Assembly: GCA_021286885.1 (NCBI GenBank)
Contig: JAJTBM010000005.1
Location: 1 to 23,662, forward strand
Length of the DNA: 23,662 bases
Origin: Rhodocyclales bacterium
Lineage (GTDB): Bacteria > Pseudomonadota > Gammaproteobacteria > Burkholderiales > Rhodocyclaceae
Direction of reading: 5' to 3'
This document shows, one piece after another, positions 16,845-23,662 of the stretch. Position 1 is the first letter of the stretch. Every line of letters starts with the position of its first letter. The translations under genes were made by a program, and so were the position numbers. The notes beneath the pieces were generated by a model. That model was not told the origin of the DNA. It made no database searches and was given only the letters and a program-made list of their open reading frames with translations.

Positions 16845-17573
16845 ATGCAACACCTCCGCCTGCTTGCCCTTACCCTCGGTACCCTGTTTGCCAGCACCGC
16901 CGCCCTGGCCGGTGATGACCACGGCGGCCCGGTCACGCCCAAGCCCTACACCGCCGGCGCCACCCTGACCAAGGCCGTCCAGGCCAGCATCACCCCGGAT
17001 CAGGCCGTTGAAATCCTCAAGGCCGGCAATGCCCGCTTTGTGGCCAACAAGCCCCTCAAGCGTAACCACAAAGCCCAGGTTCAAACCACCGCCCTGGGCC
17101 AATTCCCGTTTGCTACGGTACTCGGCTGCATCGATTCCCGTGTGCCCCCCGAACTGGTGTTCGACCAAGGGGTTGGCGATATGTTTGTCGCCCGGGTCGC
17201 CGGGAACACCGTGGATGAAGACATCCTGGGCAGCCTGGAATACGCCTCCAAGGTGGCCGGTTCGCGCCTGATCGTGGTGCTGGGCCACACCAGCTGCGGC
17301 GCCATCAAGGGCGCTTGCGACGACGTGAAGATGGGCAACCTGACCACCCTGCTGGAAAAGTACAAACCCGCCGTGGCCGCCGCCACCACCCCGGGCGAGC
17401 ACACCTCCCACAACCACGCCTTTGTGGATGAAGTGACCGAGCTCAACATCAAGCAGACCCTGCAAAAGATCCGCACCCAGAGCCCCATCCTCAAGGCCCT
17501 GGAAGACGAAGGCAAGATCCGCATCGTGGGCGCCCTGTACGACACCAGCAATGGCAAGGTGACCTGGTACTAA
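16845..17573 (+). CDS. Exported beta-class carbonic anhydrase
   Basis: The 242-residue protein has a clear signal peptide (LRLLALTLGTLFASTAALA, cleavage near Ala22-Gly23). The beta-carbonic anhydrase zinc site follows: Cys95 and the Asp97-Arg99 dyad in GCIDSRVPPE, then His148 and Cys151 in VLGHTSCGAIKGAC. The FDQGVGDMFVARVAGNTVD segment is typical of the active-site region. It interconverts CO2 and bicarbonate, here in the periplasm after export. Most bacterial beta-type enzymes are cytoplasmic, so the export signal is worth noting. GAGGAG lies 6 bases before the ATG. It is divergent from the CobL-like gene across 257 bp of partly AT-rich DNA and ends at a strong terminator 25 bp after its stop. 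Confidence 0.95.
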   Translation: MQHLRLLALTLGTLFASTAALAGDDHGGPVTPKPYTAGATLTKAVQASITPDQAVEILKAGNARFVANKPLKRNHKAQVQTTALGQFPFATVLGCIDSRVPPELVFDQGVGDMFVARVAGNTVDEDILGSLEYASKVAGSRLIVVLGHTSCGAIKGACDDVKMGNLTTLLEKYKPAVAAATTPGEHTSHNHAFVDEVTELNIKQTLQKIRTQSPILKALEDEGKIRIVGALYDTSNGKVTWY

Positions 17574-17597
17574 GCCACCCGCAAGCACGACAGCAAA

Positions 17598-17630
17598 GAC
17601 CAAAGGCCCGGAATGGGCCTTTGGTCGTTT
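17598..17630 (+). terminator. Rho-independent terminator of the carbonic anhydrase gene
   Basis: GACCAAAGGCCC and GGGCCTTTGGTC form a perfect 12 bp stem with the 5-base loop GGAAT, followed by GTTTTGG. It begins 25 bp after the carbonic anhydrase stop codon. Confidence 0.9.
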
Positions 17631-17671
17631 TGGCTTTAGGTTTAGGTTTAGGGAAAATTCAGGAAAAACAT

Positions 17672-17827
17672 GGTTTTCCGAAAAGCGAGAAGGCCAATAT
17701 CAGCCCCGCCGAAAAGAAAGCCCTACATTTTGCAGGCAAGCTGTTACTAGAACTGGAGGGCGAAGCCCTCGCCCGGGCCCTGATGGCCGGCGTGTTACTG
17801 GAGGTGCTCTGTGAGCAAGATCATTGA
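17672..17827 (+). pseudogene. C-terminal remnant of a RelE/HigB-like toxin
   Basis: Fifty-one codons starting GFPKSEKANISPAEKKALHF and ending ALMAGVLLEV plus a short tail match, from memory, the C-terminus of RelE/HigB-family toxins paired with NadS/HigA-type antitoxins: an Phe-X-Lys-X-Glu-X-Asn-Ile step, a Lys-rich helix, and a final Gly-X-Leu-X-Glu-Val. The N-terminal half expected upstream, with the beta-sheet and active site, is missing. Upstream in this frame there is no ATG, only the terminator of the carbonic anhydrase gene and a TTTAGG repeat. It overlaps the antitoxin start by 17 bases, the normal arrangement for such pairs, so it looks like a deletion that removed the toxin's 5' part. 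Confidence 0.6.
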
Positions 17828-18113
17828 ATCCCTACGCAGCGATCTGGCGGCGCTGGAGGCTGTGGGCGCCATCGACAAGATCACGATGCGTGAATTCGAT
17901 ACGCTCTGCCCACCACCGGTACGGGCTTTCAGTGCCGCAGACATCAAGCACCTGCGCGAAACCCTGAGATTCAGTCAGCCGGTTTTTGCACTTCACCTGC
18001 ACACCACCGCATCCACCGTGCGCAAGTGGGAGCAAGGCCAGACCCACCCCACCGGCCCAGCCCTGAAACTGCTCAACATCATCGCGGACAAGGGGCTTCA
18101 GGCCATCATCTGA
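17811..18113 (+). CDS. HTH antitoxin of the NadS/HigA type, apparently orphaned
   Basis: The 100-residue protein has an N-terminal segment MSKIIESLRSDLAALEAVGA and a C-terminal XRE-type helix-turn-helix from about 44 to 90. That domain includes SAADIKHLRETLRFSQPVFA and TTASTVRKWEQGQTHPTGPA, and ends with LKLLNIIADKG. This is the typical layout of antitoxins encoded downstream of RelE/HigB toxins, which bind their own promoter and neutralise the toxin. The start is GTG at 17811 with GGAGG about 7 bases upstream, inside the toxin remnant. The toxin in front is truncated, so the protein is probably a stand-alone DNA-binding protein or a decaying antitoxin. It could also act against a related toxin elsewhere. 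Confidence 0.85.
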   Translation: MSKIIESLRSDLAALEAVGAIDKITMREFDTLCPPPVRAFSAADIKHLRETLRFSQPVFALHLHTTASTVRKWEQGQTHPTGPALKLLNIIADKGLQAII

Positions 18114-18159
18114 GGGCTCCGTCACCCGGCTCAAACGCCGTCGCCACACCGACACCCCA

Positions 18160-18200
18160 GACCAAAAACAAAGGCCCGCGATCGCGGGCCTGTGTTTTGG
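18160..18200. terminator. Bidirectional terminator between antitoxin and DUF3683 gene
   Basis: A perfect 20-base palindrome at 18172-18191 (AGGCCCGCGA and its complement) is followed on the plus strand by GTGTTTTGG. On the minus strand it is followed by TTGTTTTTGG. It lies between two convergent genes and can end transcripts from both. Confidence 0.85.
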
Positions 18201-18218
18201 TGCGGCAGGTGGGCGGGC

Positions 18219-21200
18219 TTACAGCAGCACGCGTTCGATGCCGCCCCGGTTAGCGGTGTCCACGTACTCGGGCATCCAGTTCTCGCCCAGGATGTGCTTG
18301 GCCATCTCGACCACAATGTACTCGGCCTCGATGTTGGCATCGTCCCGGTAGCGGGACAGGCCTTGCAGGCAGGCCGGGCAGGAGGTGAGTACCTTCACGT
18401 CGGCCTTGGCATCGTCACCGCGCAGGCGGGCGGCACCCTTTTCGATCTCTTCCTGCTTGCGGAAGCGCACCTGGGTGGAGATGTCGGGCCGGGTGGCGGC
18501 CAGGGTGCCGGATTCGCCGCAGCAACGGTCGGACAGATCCACGCGGGTGCCCATCAGCTCATTGGCCACCTTGATCCCGGAATGGATCTTCATGGGGGTG
18601 TGGCAGGGCTCGTGGTACATGTAGCGGGCGCCCTGCACGCCGTCGAGCTTGAGGCCCTTTTCGAGCAGGTACTCGTGGATGTCCATCAGCCGGCAGCCGG
18701 GGAAGATCTTCTCGAACTGGTACTTCATGATCTGATCCATGCAGGTGCCGCAGGACACGATCACGGTCTTGATGTCGAGATAGTTCAGGGTGTTGGCGAC
18801 CCGGTGGAACAGCACCCGGTTGTCGGTGGTGATCTGCTGGGCCTTGTCTTCGTCCCCCGCCGAGCTTTGGGGATAGCCGCAGCACAGGTAGCCCGGGGGC
18901 AGCACGGTGGTGGCGCCCACGTGGTAAAGCATGGCCTGGGTGGCGAGGCCCACCTGGCTGAACAGGCGCTCGGAGCCGCAGCCGGGGAAGTAGAACACGG
19001 CTTCGGATTCGTCCCGGGCAATGCGCGGGTTGCGGATCACCGGCACGACGGTGTTGTCCTCGATGTCGAGCAACGCACGCGAGGTACGCTTGGGCAGGCC
19101 GCCGGGCATGGGCTTGTTGATGAAGTGGATCACCTGGGCCTTGATCGGAGCCTTGCCCAAGGTGGCGGGCGGGTGCTTGACCTGATCCTGGATCAGCCCG
19201 AGCGACTTGCCGATCTTGTGGCCCAGGCGCTGGGCGCGGTAGGCCACGCCCACCATGGTGCTGCGGATGAACTTGATGGTGGACGGATCGGTGGTGGTCA
19301 GGAAGGCCATGGCGGCGGCCTTGCCGGGGTTGAAGCTGCGCTTGCCCTGCTGGCGCAGCAGGTTGCGCATCTTGACCGACACATCGCCAAAGTCGATGTT
19401 CACCGGGCAGGGCTTCTCGCACTTGTGGCAGACGGTGCAGTGGTCGGCCACGTCTTCAAACTCGGCCCAGTGGGCGAGGGACACCCCCCGGCGGGTCTGC
19501 TCTTCGTACAGGAAGGCTTCGATCAGCAGCGAGGTGCTGAGGATCTTGTTGCGCGGGCTGTAGAGCAGGTTGGCGCGGGGCACGTGGGTGGAGCACACCG
19601 GCTTGCACTTGCCGCAGCGCAGGCAATCCTTGATGTCATGGGAGATTTCGCCAATGGCGGTCTGTTCCATGATCAGGGATTCGTGGCCCATCAGGTTGAA
19701 GCTGGGGGTGTAGGCGTTGTCCAGGTTGCCGCCGGGCATCAGCTTGCCCCGGTTGAAGCGGCCTTCCGGATCAACCTTCTGCTTGTAGGCCCAGAAGTTG
19801 GCCATTTCATCCTTGCTCAGGTAATCGAGCTTGGTGATGCCGATCCCGTGTTCGCCCGAGATCACCCCATCCAGGGCGCGGGCCAGCTCCATGATGCGGT
19901 CGACGGCCTTGTTGGCGGTCTGGAGCATCTCGTAGTTGTCGGAGTTCACCGGAATGTTGGTGTGCACATTGCCGTCGCCAGCGTGCATGTGCAGGGCCAC
20001 GAACACCCGGCCGCGCAGCACCTTCTTGTGGATCTTGTTGATCTGCTCCAGCACCGGGGCAAACAGCTGGCCATCGAAAATCTTGGCCAGACGCGGGCGC
20101 AGCTCGGTCTTCCAGGAGACGCGCACCGAGTAATCCTGCAGACGGTGGAACAGGCGCGGGTTGGCGGCCCGGTTGCTCAGCTCGGCGGCCTGGATGCCAT
20201 AGGAGAGGAAGGCCGGCTCGGCCTGGGCGAGGGGCAGATCCAGGTTTTCCAGCAGCCATTCCCAGCGCAGGCGCACGGCCTCCAGGTAGTTGAGGGCATC
20301 CTTGCGGCGCTCGCCGATCAGCTCGTCGCGGGAGATGGTGGCATCGCCAGTGTGGAGCGGCAGATCACCTTCCAGGAACTCGCGCAGGGCGCCGCACAGG
20401 GCCAGCTTGTTCTGGATGGAGAGTTCGATGTTGATGCGCTCGATCCCGTCGCAGTAATCGCCCATGCGCGGCAGGGGGATCACCACGTCTTCGTTCACCT
20501 TGAAGGCGTTGGTGTGGCGCGAAATGGCGGCGGTGCGGGAGCGGTCGAGCCAGAATTTCTTGCGCTGCTCGGGCGAAACGGCGATGAAGCCTTCGGCGCC
20601 CCGGGCGTTGGTCATGCGGATCACTTCGGAGGCGGCGGTCATCACGGCGGTTTCGTCGTGGCCGACGATGTCGCCGATCAGCACCATCTTGGGCCGCCCG
20701 TGGCGCTTGGCCTTGGTGGTGTAGCCCACGGCGCGCACATAGCGCTCGTCCAGGTGCTCCAGGCCGGCGAGCTGGACGCCCGCCAGCGCACCGGGGGCGC
20801 CGGGCTTGAACCAGTCGGTGATCTCGACAATGGCGGGCACCGCCTCGCGCACCTGGCCGAAGAATTCGAGGCAGACGGTGCGGGTGACGGGGGGCATCTT
20901 GTGCAGCACCCAGCGGGCGGCGACGATGAGGCCGTCGGTGCCTTCCTTCTGGACGCCGGGCAGACCGCCCAGGAACTTGTCGGTCACGTCCTTGCCCAGG
21001 CCCACCTTGCGGCAGGCAGCGCCGGGCATGCGCAGGATTTCTTCGGACAGCAGGGTTTCGCCCTTGGGGTCGAAGCGGCGCAGGCGGAATTCAACGGTGG
21101 GCTGATCGTGGATCTTGCCGAAGTTGTGGTTGAGGCGCTCCACCTCCAGCCAGTCGCCATCCGGCGTGACCATCTTCCACCAGGCCAGGTTGTCGAGGGC

Positions 21201-22094
21201 GGTGCCCCACAGCACGGCCTTCTTGCCGCCGGCGTTCATGGCGATGTTGCCGCCGATGCACGAGGCGCTGGCCGAGGTCGGGTCCACGGCAAACACGCGG
21301 CCCGCAGACGAAGCGGCTTCGGCCACCCGCTCGGTGACCACACCGGCGCCGGTGCGGATGGTGGCGTAGGCCTGGGTGTGGCCGGGCAGCACGACCTCTT
21401 CGACCGGGCCCATGGAGATCAGCTTTTCGGTGTTGATGACCACCGAGCGGGCATCCAGCGGTACGGCGCCGCCGGTGTAACCAGTGCCGCCCCCCCGGGG
21501 AATGATGGTGAGGCCGAGCTCGATGCAGCTCTTGACCAGCGGCGCCATCTCCTCCTCGGTGTCGGGGTAGAGCACCACGAAGGGGTACTCGACGCGCCAG
21601 TCGGTGGCGTCGGTCACGTGGGAGACGCGGGCGTGGCCGTCGAAGCAGATGTTGTCCTTGCGGGTGTGGCGGGCCAGCTCGTGCCGGACGCGTTTGCGCA
21701 GGTCGTAGGTTTCTTCGAAGAATGCCTTGAAGCGATCCACCGCCGCGTGGGCGGCCAGCACCAGGCTCGCCACCTTGGCGCTGCGATCGGGATCTTCGCC
21801 GCTGGCTTCCTCGCGGCGCTTTTCGACCTCATGGAGGCGGTGGCGCAGGGCGTCGATCAACGCGGCGCGACGATCCTGGTTGGCGAGCAGGTCGTCCTGC
21901 AGGTAGGGGTTGCGCTGTACGACCCAAACATCGCCCAGCACCTCGTAGAGCATCCGCGCGGACCGGCCGGTGACGCGCTCGGAACGCAGGGCGTCGAGCG
22001 TCTGCCAGGCGTCGTGGCCGAGCAGGCGGATCACGATCTCGCGATCGGAAAACGAAGTGTAGTTGTAGGGGATTTCGCGCAGGCGCTGAGTCAT
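18219..22094 (-). CDS. DUF3683-type FAD-linked oxidase fused to 4Fe-4S and CCG domains
   Basis: This 1291-residue protein combines a DUF3683 N-terminal part (about 1-150) with a GlcD-like FAD domain. The FAD-binding loop [12 protein letters not shown] is at 199-210, and an FAD-oxidase C-terminal domain follows. Then come two 4Fe-4S sites: C824-C827-C830-C834 ([11 protein letters not shown]) and C886-C889-C892-C896 ([11 protein letters not shown]). Two CCG half-domains close the protein (C1071-C1072 in CCGYPQSS and C1191-C1192 in CCGESGT). It resembles GlcD, GlcF or GlpC joined in one chain, so it probably oxidises a 2-hydroxyacid such as D-lactate and passes electrons to quinones or another acceptor. 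The substrate cannot be read from sequence. No membrane helix was seen. The start at 22094 has AGG 7 bases upstream and a good promoter. Confidence 0.92.
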   Translation of the reverse strand: MTQRLREIPYNYTSFSDREIVIRLLGHDAWQTLDALRSERVTGRSARMLYEVLGDVWVVQRNPYLQDDLLANQDRRAALIDALRHRLHEVEKRREEASGEDPDRSAKVASLVLAAHAAVDRFKAFFEETYDLRKRVRHELARHTRKDNICFDGHARVSHVTDATDWRVEYPFVVLYPDTEEEMAPLVKSCIELGLTIIPRGGGTGYTGGAVPLDARSVVINTEKLISMGPVEEVVLPGHTQAYATIRTGAGVVTERVAEAASSAGRVFAVDPTSASASCIGGNIAMNAGGKKAVLWGTALDNLAWWKMVTPDGDWLEVERLNHNFGKIHDQPTVEFRLRRFDPKGETLLSEEILRMPGAACRKVGLGKDVTDKFLGGLPGVQKEGTDGLIVAARWVLHKMPPVTRTVCLEFFGQVREAVPAIVEITDWFKPGAPGALAGVQLAGLEHLDERYVRAVGYTTKAKRHGRPKMVLIGDIVGHDETAVMTAASEVIRMTNARGAEGFIAVSPEQRKKFWLDRSRTAAISRHTNAFKVNEDVVIPLPRMGDYCDGIERINIELSIQNKLALCGALREFLEGDLPLHTGDATISRDELIGERRKDALNYLEAVRLRWEWLLENLDLPLAQAEPAFLSYGIQAAELSNRAANPRLFHRLQDYSVRVSWKTELRPRLAKIFDGQLFAPVLEQINKIHKKVLRGRVFVALHMHAGDGNVHTNIPVNSDNYEMLQTANKAVDRIMELARALDGVISGEHGIGITKLDYLSKDEMANFWAYKQKVDPEGRFNRGKLMPGGNLDNAYTPSFNLMGHESLIMEQTAIGEISHDIKDCLRCGKCKPVCSTHVPRANLLYSPRNKILSTSLLIEAFLYEEQTRRGVSLAHWAEFEDVADHCTVCHKCEKPCPVNIDFGDVSVKMRNLLRQQGKRSFNPGKAAAMAFLTTTDPSTIKFIRSTMVGVAYRAQRLGHKIGKSLGLIQDQVKHPPATLGKAPIKAQVIHFINKPMPGGLPKRTSRALLDIEDNTVVPVIRNPRIARDESEAVFYFPGCGSERLFSQVGLATQAMLYHVGATTVLPPGYLCCGYPQSSAGDEDKAQQITTDNRVLFHRVANTLNYLDIKTVIVSCGTCMDQIMKYQFEKIFPGCRLMDIHEYLLEKGLKLDGVQGARYMYHEPCHTPMKIHSGIKVANELMGTRVDLSDRCCGESGTLAATRPDISTQVRFRKQEEIEKGAARLRGDDAKADVKVLTSCPACLQGLSRYRDDANIEAEYIVVEMAKHILGENWMPEYVDTANRGGIERVLL

Positions 22095-22129
22095 TGCGTT
22101 ACCTGGATTTGTACGGCGGAGAACTCTGC

Positions 22130-22159
22130 ATTCTAGCGGAGCGGCCCCCCTTCTGTCGA
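22130..22159 (-). promoter_or_regulatory. Sigma-70 promoter of the DUF3683 oxidoreductase
   Basis: On the minus strand TCGACA (22154-22159) and TAGAAT (22130-22135) are 18 bases apart, each five of six to consensus. Transcription would start near 22123, about 29 bases before the ATG at 22094. Confidence 0.65.
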
Positions 22160-22185
22160 AAAACAAAGCCTTACAGCGGGAAGGG

Positions 22186-22225
22186 TAAAAGCAGAACGGC
22201 CCACCCCGGAAGGGGCAGGCCGTTC
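22186..22225 (-). terminator. Rho-independent terminator of the PEP-CTERM esterase gene
   Basis: GAACGGCC (22194-22201) and GGCCGTTC (22218-22225) form an 8 bp stem that continues, after a CA/CA internal loop, as CCCC/GGGG around GGAA. Read on the minus strand it is followed by TGCTTTTACCC. It lies 24 bp after the esterase stop codon. Confidence 0.85.
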
Positions 22226-22248
22226 GACAACAGGGCTGGGGGAGAGGT

Positions 22249-23286
22249 TCAGCCGCGCATCTGGCGACGCCGCAGGAAGCCCATCATGCCCAGGCCGGCG
22301 AAGAGCAGCGAAAGGGTGGTGGGCTCGGGAACGGCAAGCGCATCGTAGGCCAGCAGGGCCAGCCGGTTGTGCAAGGCCTCGGACGGGTGCATGTAGTCGA
22401 AGTACATGTAGCCGCTGGCGTCGGCGCAGGTGGTCGGGGTGCCCCAGCCAGGCCGCGGCGCGCCGTCGGGATCGCCGGTGTAGCAGGCGTGGGTGGTGTC
22501 GGTGAAGCCGTAGGCGGCGGGATCGTTGGTCACCTTGGTCTGCTCGGTGAAGACATCGAACAGGGTGATGTCGAGCGCCGAGAAGGCCGCACTCCCGACC
22601 AGGCCCGCCAGGGCCGAGTTGAAGCCGACGCTGGCCGACTGGGCGATGCCGGTCAGAAGCGGGCTTCCGGCGTAACGGATCACTGGCGTCTGGGAGAGGT
22701 CGGGCAGGTTGAGCACCAGGAAGTGCTGGGCGCCATTGAGCCCCAGCGCGCCGATGGCCGAACCGATGGCCGAGATCGAGTTGCCGATCTGGGTGCCGAT
22801 GGCCGACGGGCTACCGCCCATCGCCACCGTGGTGATGCCGTCGGAGACGTTGTTCGCGCCGGCCCACAGCACGTAAAGCGCGTTGGGGTCGGCGGCGCCC
22901 GCGTGACTGCTCACGTAAGACGTCACCTGCTGGTTGAACGACAGACCACCCAGCGGCACCAGCGCCGGCGTGATGCCATCGACCCGCGCGCCGCCGTAGG
23001 CGTAGTTGGTGCCACCCGCCACCGAAGGCGTGACCGAGAGGCCCATGAAGCTGGCCATGTAGTCGATGTAGTTGTAGCCGTTGGTGAAGCGGCCGGAGGT
23101 GGTGCCGTTGGTGAAGATCGAGGTCCGGGGTATGGCGCCACCGGAGATCAGCGCGTCGTTGCCGACGTCGGAGAGGCTGTCTCCGAAGACATACATGGCC
23201 GAGTAGGGCCCGGCTTGGGCGAGGGATGCCGAAAAGGCAAGGGCGATGCCGGCGGCACCAACAATAAAGCGCTGACGCAAAGTCAT
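22249..23286 (-). CDS. Exported SGNH/GDSL esterase with PEP-CTERM sorting signal
   Basis: The 345-residue protein has a signal peptide (cleavage near AQA-G at 25-26). SGNH hydrolase blocks follow: nucleophile Ser37 in [11 protein letters not shown], the Gly block [11 protein letters not shown] (94-104), Asn146 in [11 protein letters not shown], and the Asp297-His300 pair in FDYMHPSE. The C-terminus is a PEP-CTERM tripartite signal: VPEPTTLS (319-326), a hydrophobic helix, and the basic end RRRQMRG. It should be cut and anchored or released by an exosortase, and likely acts as an esterase or lipase at the cell surface or in exopolysaccharide-rich matrix. GGGAGG lies 5 bases before the ATG. The gene has its own promoter, structured leader and terminator, so it is probably a single-gene transcript. 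Confidence 0.94.
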   Translation of the reverse strand: MTLRQRFIVGAAGIALAFSASLAQAGPYSAMYVFGDSLSDVGNDALISGGAIPRTSIFTNGTTSGRFTNGYNYIDYMASFMGLSVTPSVAGGTNYAYGGARVDGITPALVPLGGLSFNQQVTSYVSSHAGAADPNALYVLWAGANNVSDGITTVAMGGSPSAIGTQIGNSISAIGSAIGALGLNGAQHFLVLNLPDLSQTPVIRYAGSPLLTGIAQSASVGFNSALAGLVGSAAFSALDITLFDVFTEQTKVTNDPAAYGFTDTTHACYTGDPDGAPRPGWGTPTTCADASGYMYFDYMHPSEALHNRLALLAYDALAVPEPTTLSLLFAGLGMMGFLRRRQMRG

Positions 23287-23370
23287 GACTACCTCCCGGG
23301 AGCAAGTTGGATGGCGGGCAAACGCCCGCTCACCCCTCTTCGGAGGACTTTCCCCTGCGACGCGCCCAAT
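23287..23370 (-). promoter_or_regulatory. Structured 5' leader of the esterase mRNA
   Basis: Between the promoter and the start codon the predicted 80-odd base leader holds several possible hairpins. One is CCTC-CGAA-GAGG (23338-23349). Another is GCGGGC-GTTT-GCCCGC (23314-23329). A self-complementary CTCCCGGGAG overlaps the ribosome binding site GGGAGG. The CCTCC of the first hairpin could instead pair with GGAGG of the ribosome binding site, giving two exclusive folds. This is inspection only; no folding program was run. Confidence 0.4.
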
Positions 23371-23375
23371 TCGAC

Positions 23376-23403
23376 ACTATAGGCAGGGGACGAAAGATGT
23401 AAA
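23376..23403 (-). promoter_or_regulatory. Sigma-70 promoter of the PEP-CTERM esterase
   Basis: On the minus strand TTTACA (23398-23403) and TATAGT (23376-23381) are 16 bases apart, each five of six to consensus. No sigma-54 type -24/-12 element was seen, although such promoters are known for some PEP-CTERM genes. Confidence 0.65.
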
Positions 23404-23468
23404 GGCGGCAGAAACCCAATCGGGGCGATCCATGCCGCCATGCCGACGGGAAGTGCCCGCCCGCGTCC

Positions 23469-23662
23469 TCAGCCCACCGCAGCCTGCACCGCCACCTCCA
23501 CCCGCCAGCCGGGGTTCGCCAGGCGCACCACCTGCACACAGGCGCGGCACGGCGCAGTGCCCGCCGGTACCCAGCCATCCCACACGGCATTCACCGCGTC
23601 GTAGTCGGCCATGTCGACGAGATACAGCGTGGCCATCAGCAGGCGATCCTTGCCGCTGCCGG
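23469..23662 (-). CDS. Rid-family (RidA/YjgF-like) protein, C-terminal part (5' end outside window)
   Basis: The minus-strand frame is open from the window edge to a TGA at 23469-23471 and gives 64 residues. The order DRLLMATLYLVDMADYDAVN, then WVPAGTAPCRACVQVVRL and WRVEVAVQAA, is the C-terminal half of a Rid/YjgF protein. The conserved Arg before the VQV strand and the Glu in VEV correspond to the residues that bind the imine or carboxylate substrate. RidA members hydrolyse reactive enamine/imine intermediates such as 2-aminoacrylate; relatives differ in substrate, and CRAC instead of the usual ARA-T hints at a non-RidA subgroup. The esterase gene lies 182 bp further downstream with its own promoter. 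Confidence 0.85.
   Translation of the reverse strand, partial: GSGKDRLLMATLYLVDMADYDAVNAVWDGWVPAGTAPCRACVQVVRLANPGWRVEVAVQAAVG

Noticed and set aside
17635..17652. Three TTTAGG units resembling a telomere repeat
   Set aside because: Only three units just after a terminator; chance or slippage is sufficient, and there is no sign of a DNA end.
18192..22136. A 1314-codon open frame on the plus strand across the DUF3683 gene
   Set aside because: Antisense frames stay open in GC-rich genes because of third-position codon bias. The translation is low-complexity (Gly/His/Val/Ala-rich), and the opposite strand has clear FAD and Fe-S motifs.

Overview
The window comes from a GC-rich bacterial chromosome, most likely a betaproteobacterium of the Rhodocyclales (Azospira, Dechlorosoma or Zoogloea-like). 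This is an inference. It rests on the very high GC third-position codon use, a long DUF3683-type FAD/Fe-S oxidoreductase of a kind I associate with Betaproteobacteria, and an exported SGNH esterase with a PEP-CTERM sorting tail. I see no tRNA, rRNA, CRISPR array, transposase or phage gene.

Left part (1-9721): the tail of an unknown gene, a bestrophin-family channel, and a VOC-fold protein divergent from a WYL-type regulator. The intergenic gap of that pair holds two near-identical CTGACA-N6-TGTCAG palindromes. Next comes a complete Ada methyltransferase/regulator, divergent from mutS. After mutS come an exported metallophosphatase-like protein, a small unknown protein on the minus strand, a SpeE-like aminopropyltransferase-fold protein and an L-2-hydroxyglutarate-oxidase-like flavoenzyme.

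Middle (9722-11938): this is the accessory-looking part. An 818 bp gene-free stretch carries two inverted copies of a dispersed repeat whose hairpin stem is preserved by a compensatory change. It is followed by a strongly AT-rich block with two unrecognised ORFs (85 and 351 aa), probably acquired by transfer.

Corrinoid cluster (11939-16587, minus strand): transcribed in the order CobL-like, cobA (SUMT), cobB/cbiA, antibiotic-monooxygenase-fold protein. cobA and cobB overlap by 4 bp. The first gene is odd: about 315 residues of Ala/Pro/Lys/Glu-rich sequence precede a CbiE-CbiT region in which the usual SAM-binding motifs are not recognisable.

Right part (16845-23662): an exported beta-carbonic anhydrase ending at a strong terminator, and the C-terminal remnant of a RelE/HigB-like toxin in front of an intact-looking HTH antitoxin. 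A bidirectional terminator separates these from the 1291-residue DUF3683 FAD/4Fe-4S oxidoreductase, which has a good sigma-70 promoter. Last come the PEP-CTERM esterase, with its own promoter, structured leader and terminator, and the C-terminal part of a Rid-family protein cut by the window edge.

The best candidates for something undescribed are the AT-rich two-gene block with its flanking hairpin repeats, the tailed degenerate CobL-like protein, and the paired palindromes of the WYL/VOC divergon. None is proven to be a new system from sequence alone.
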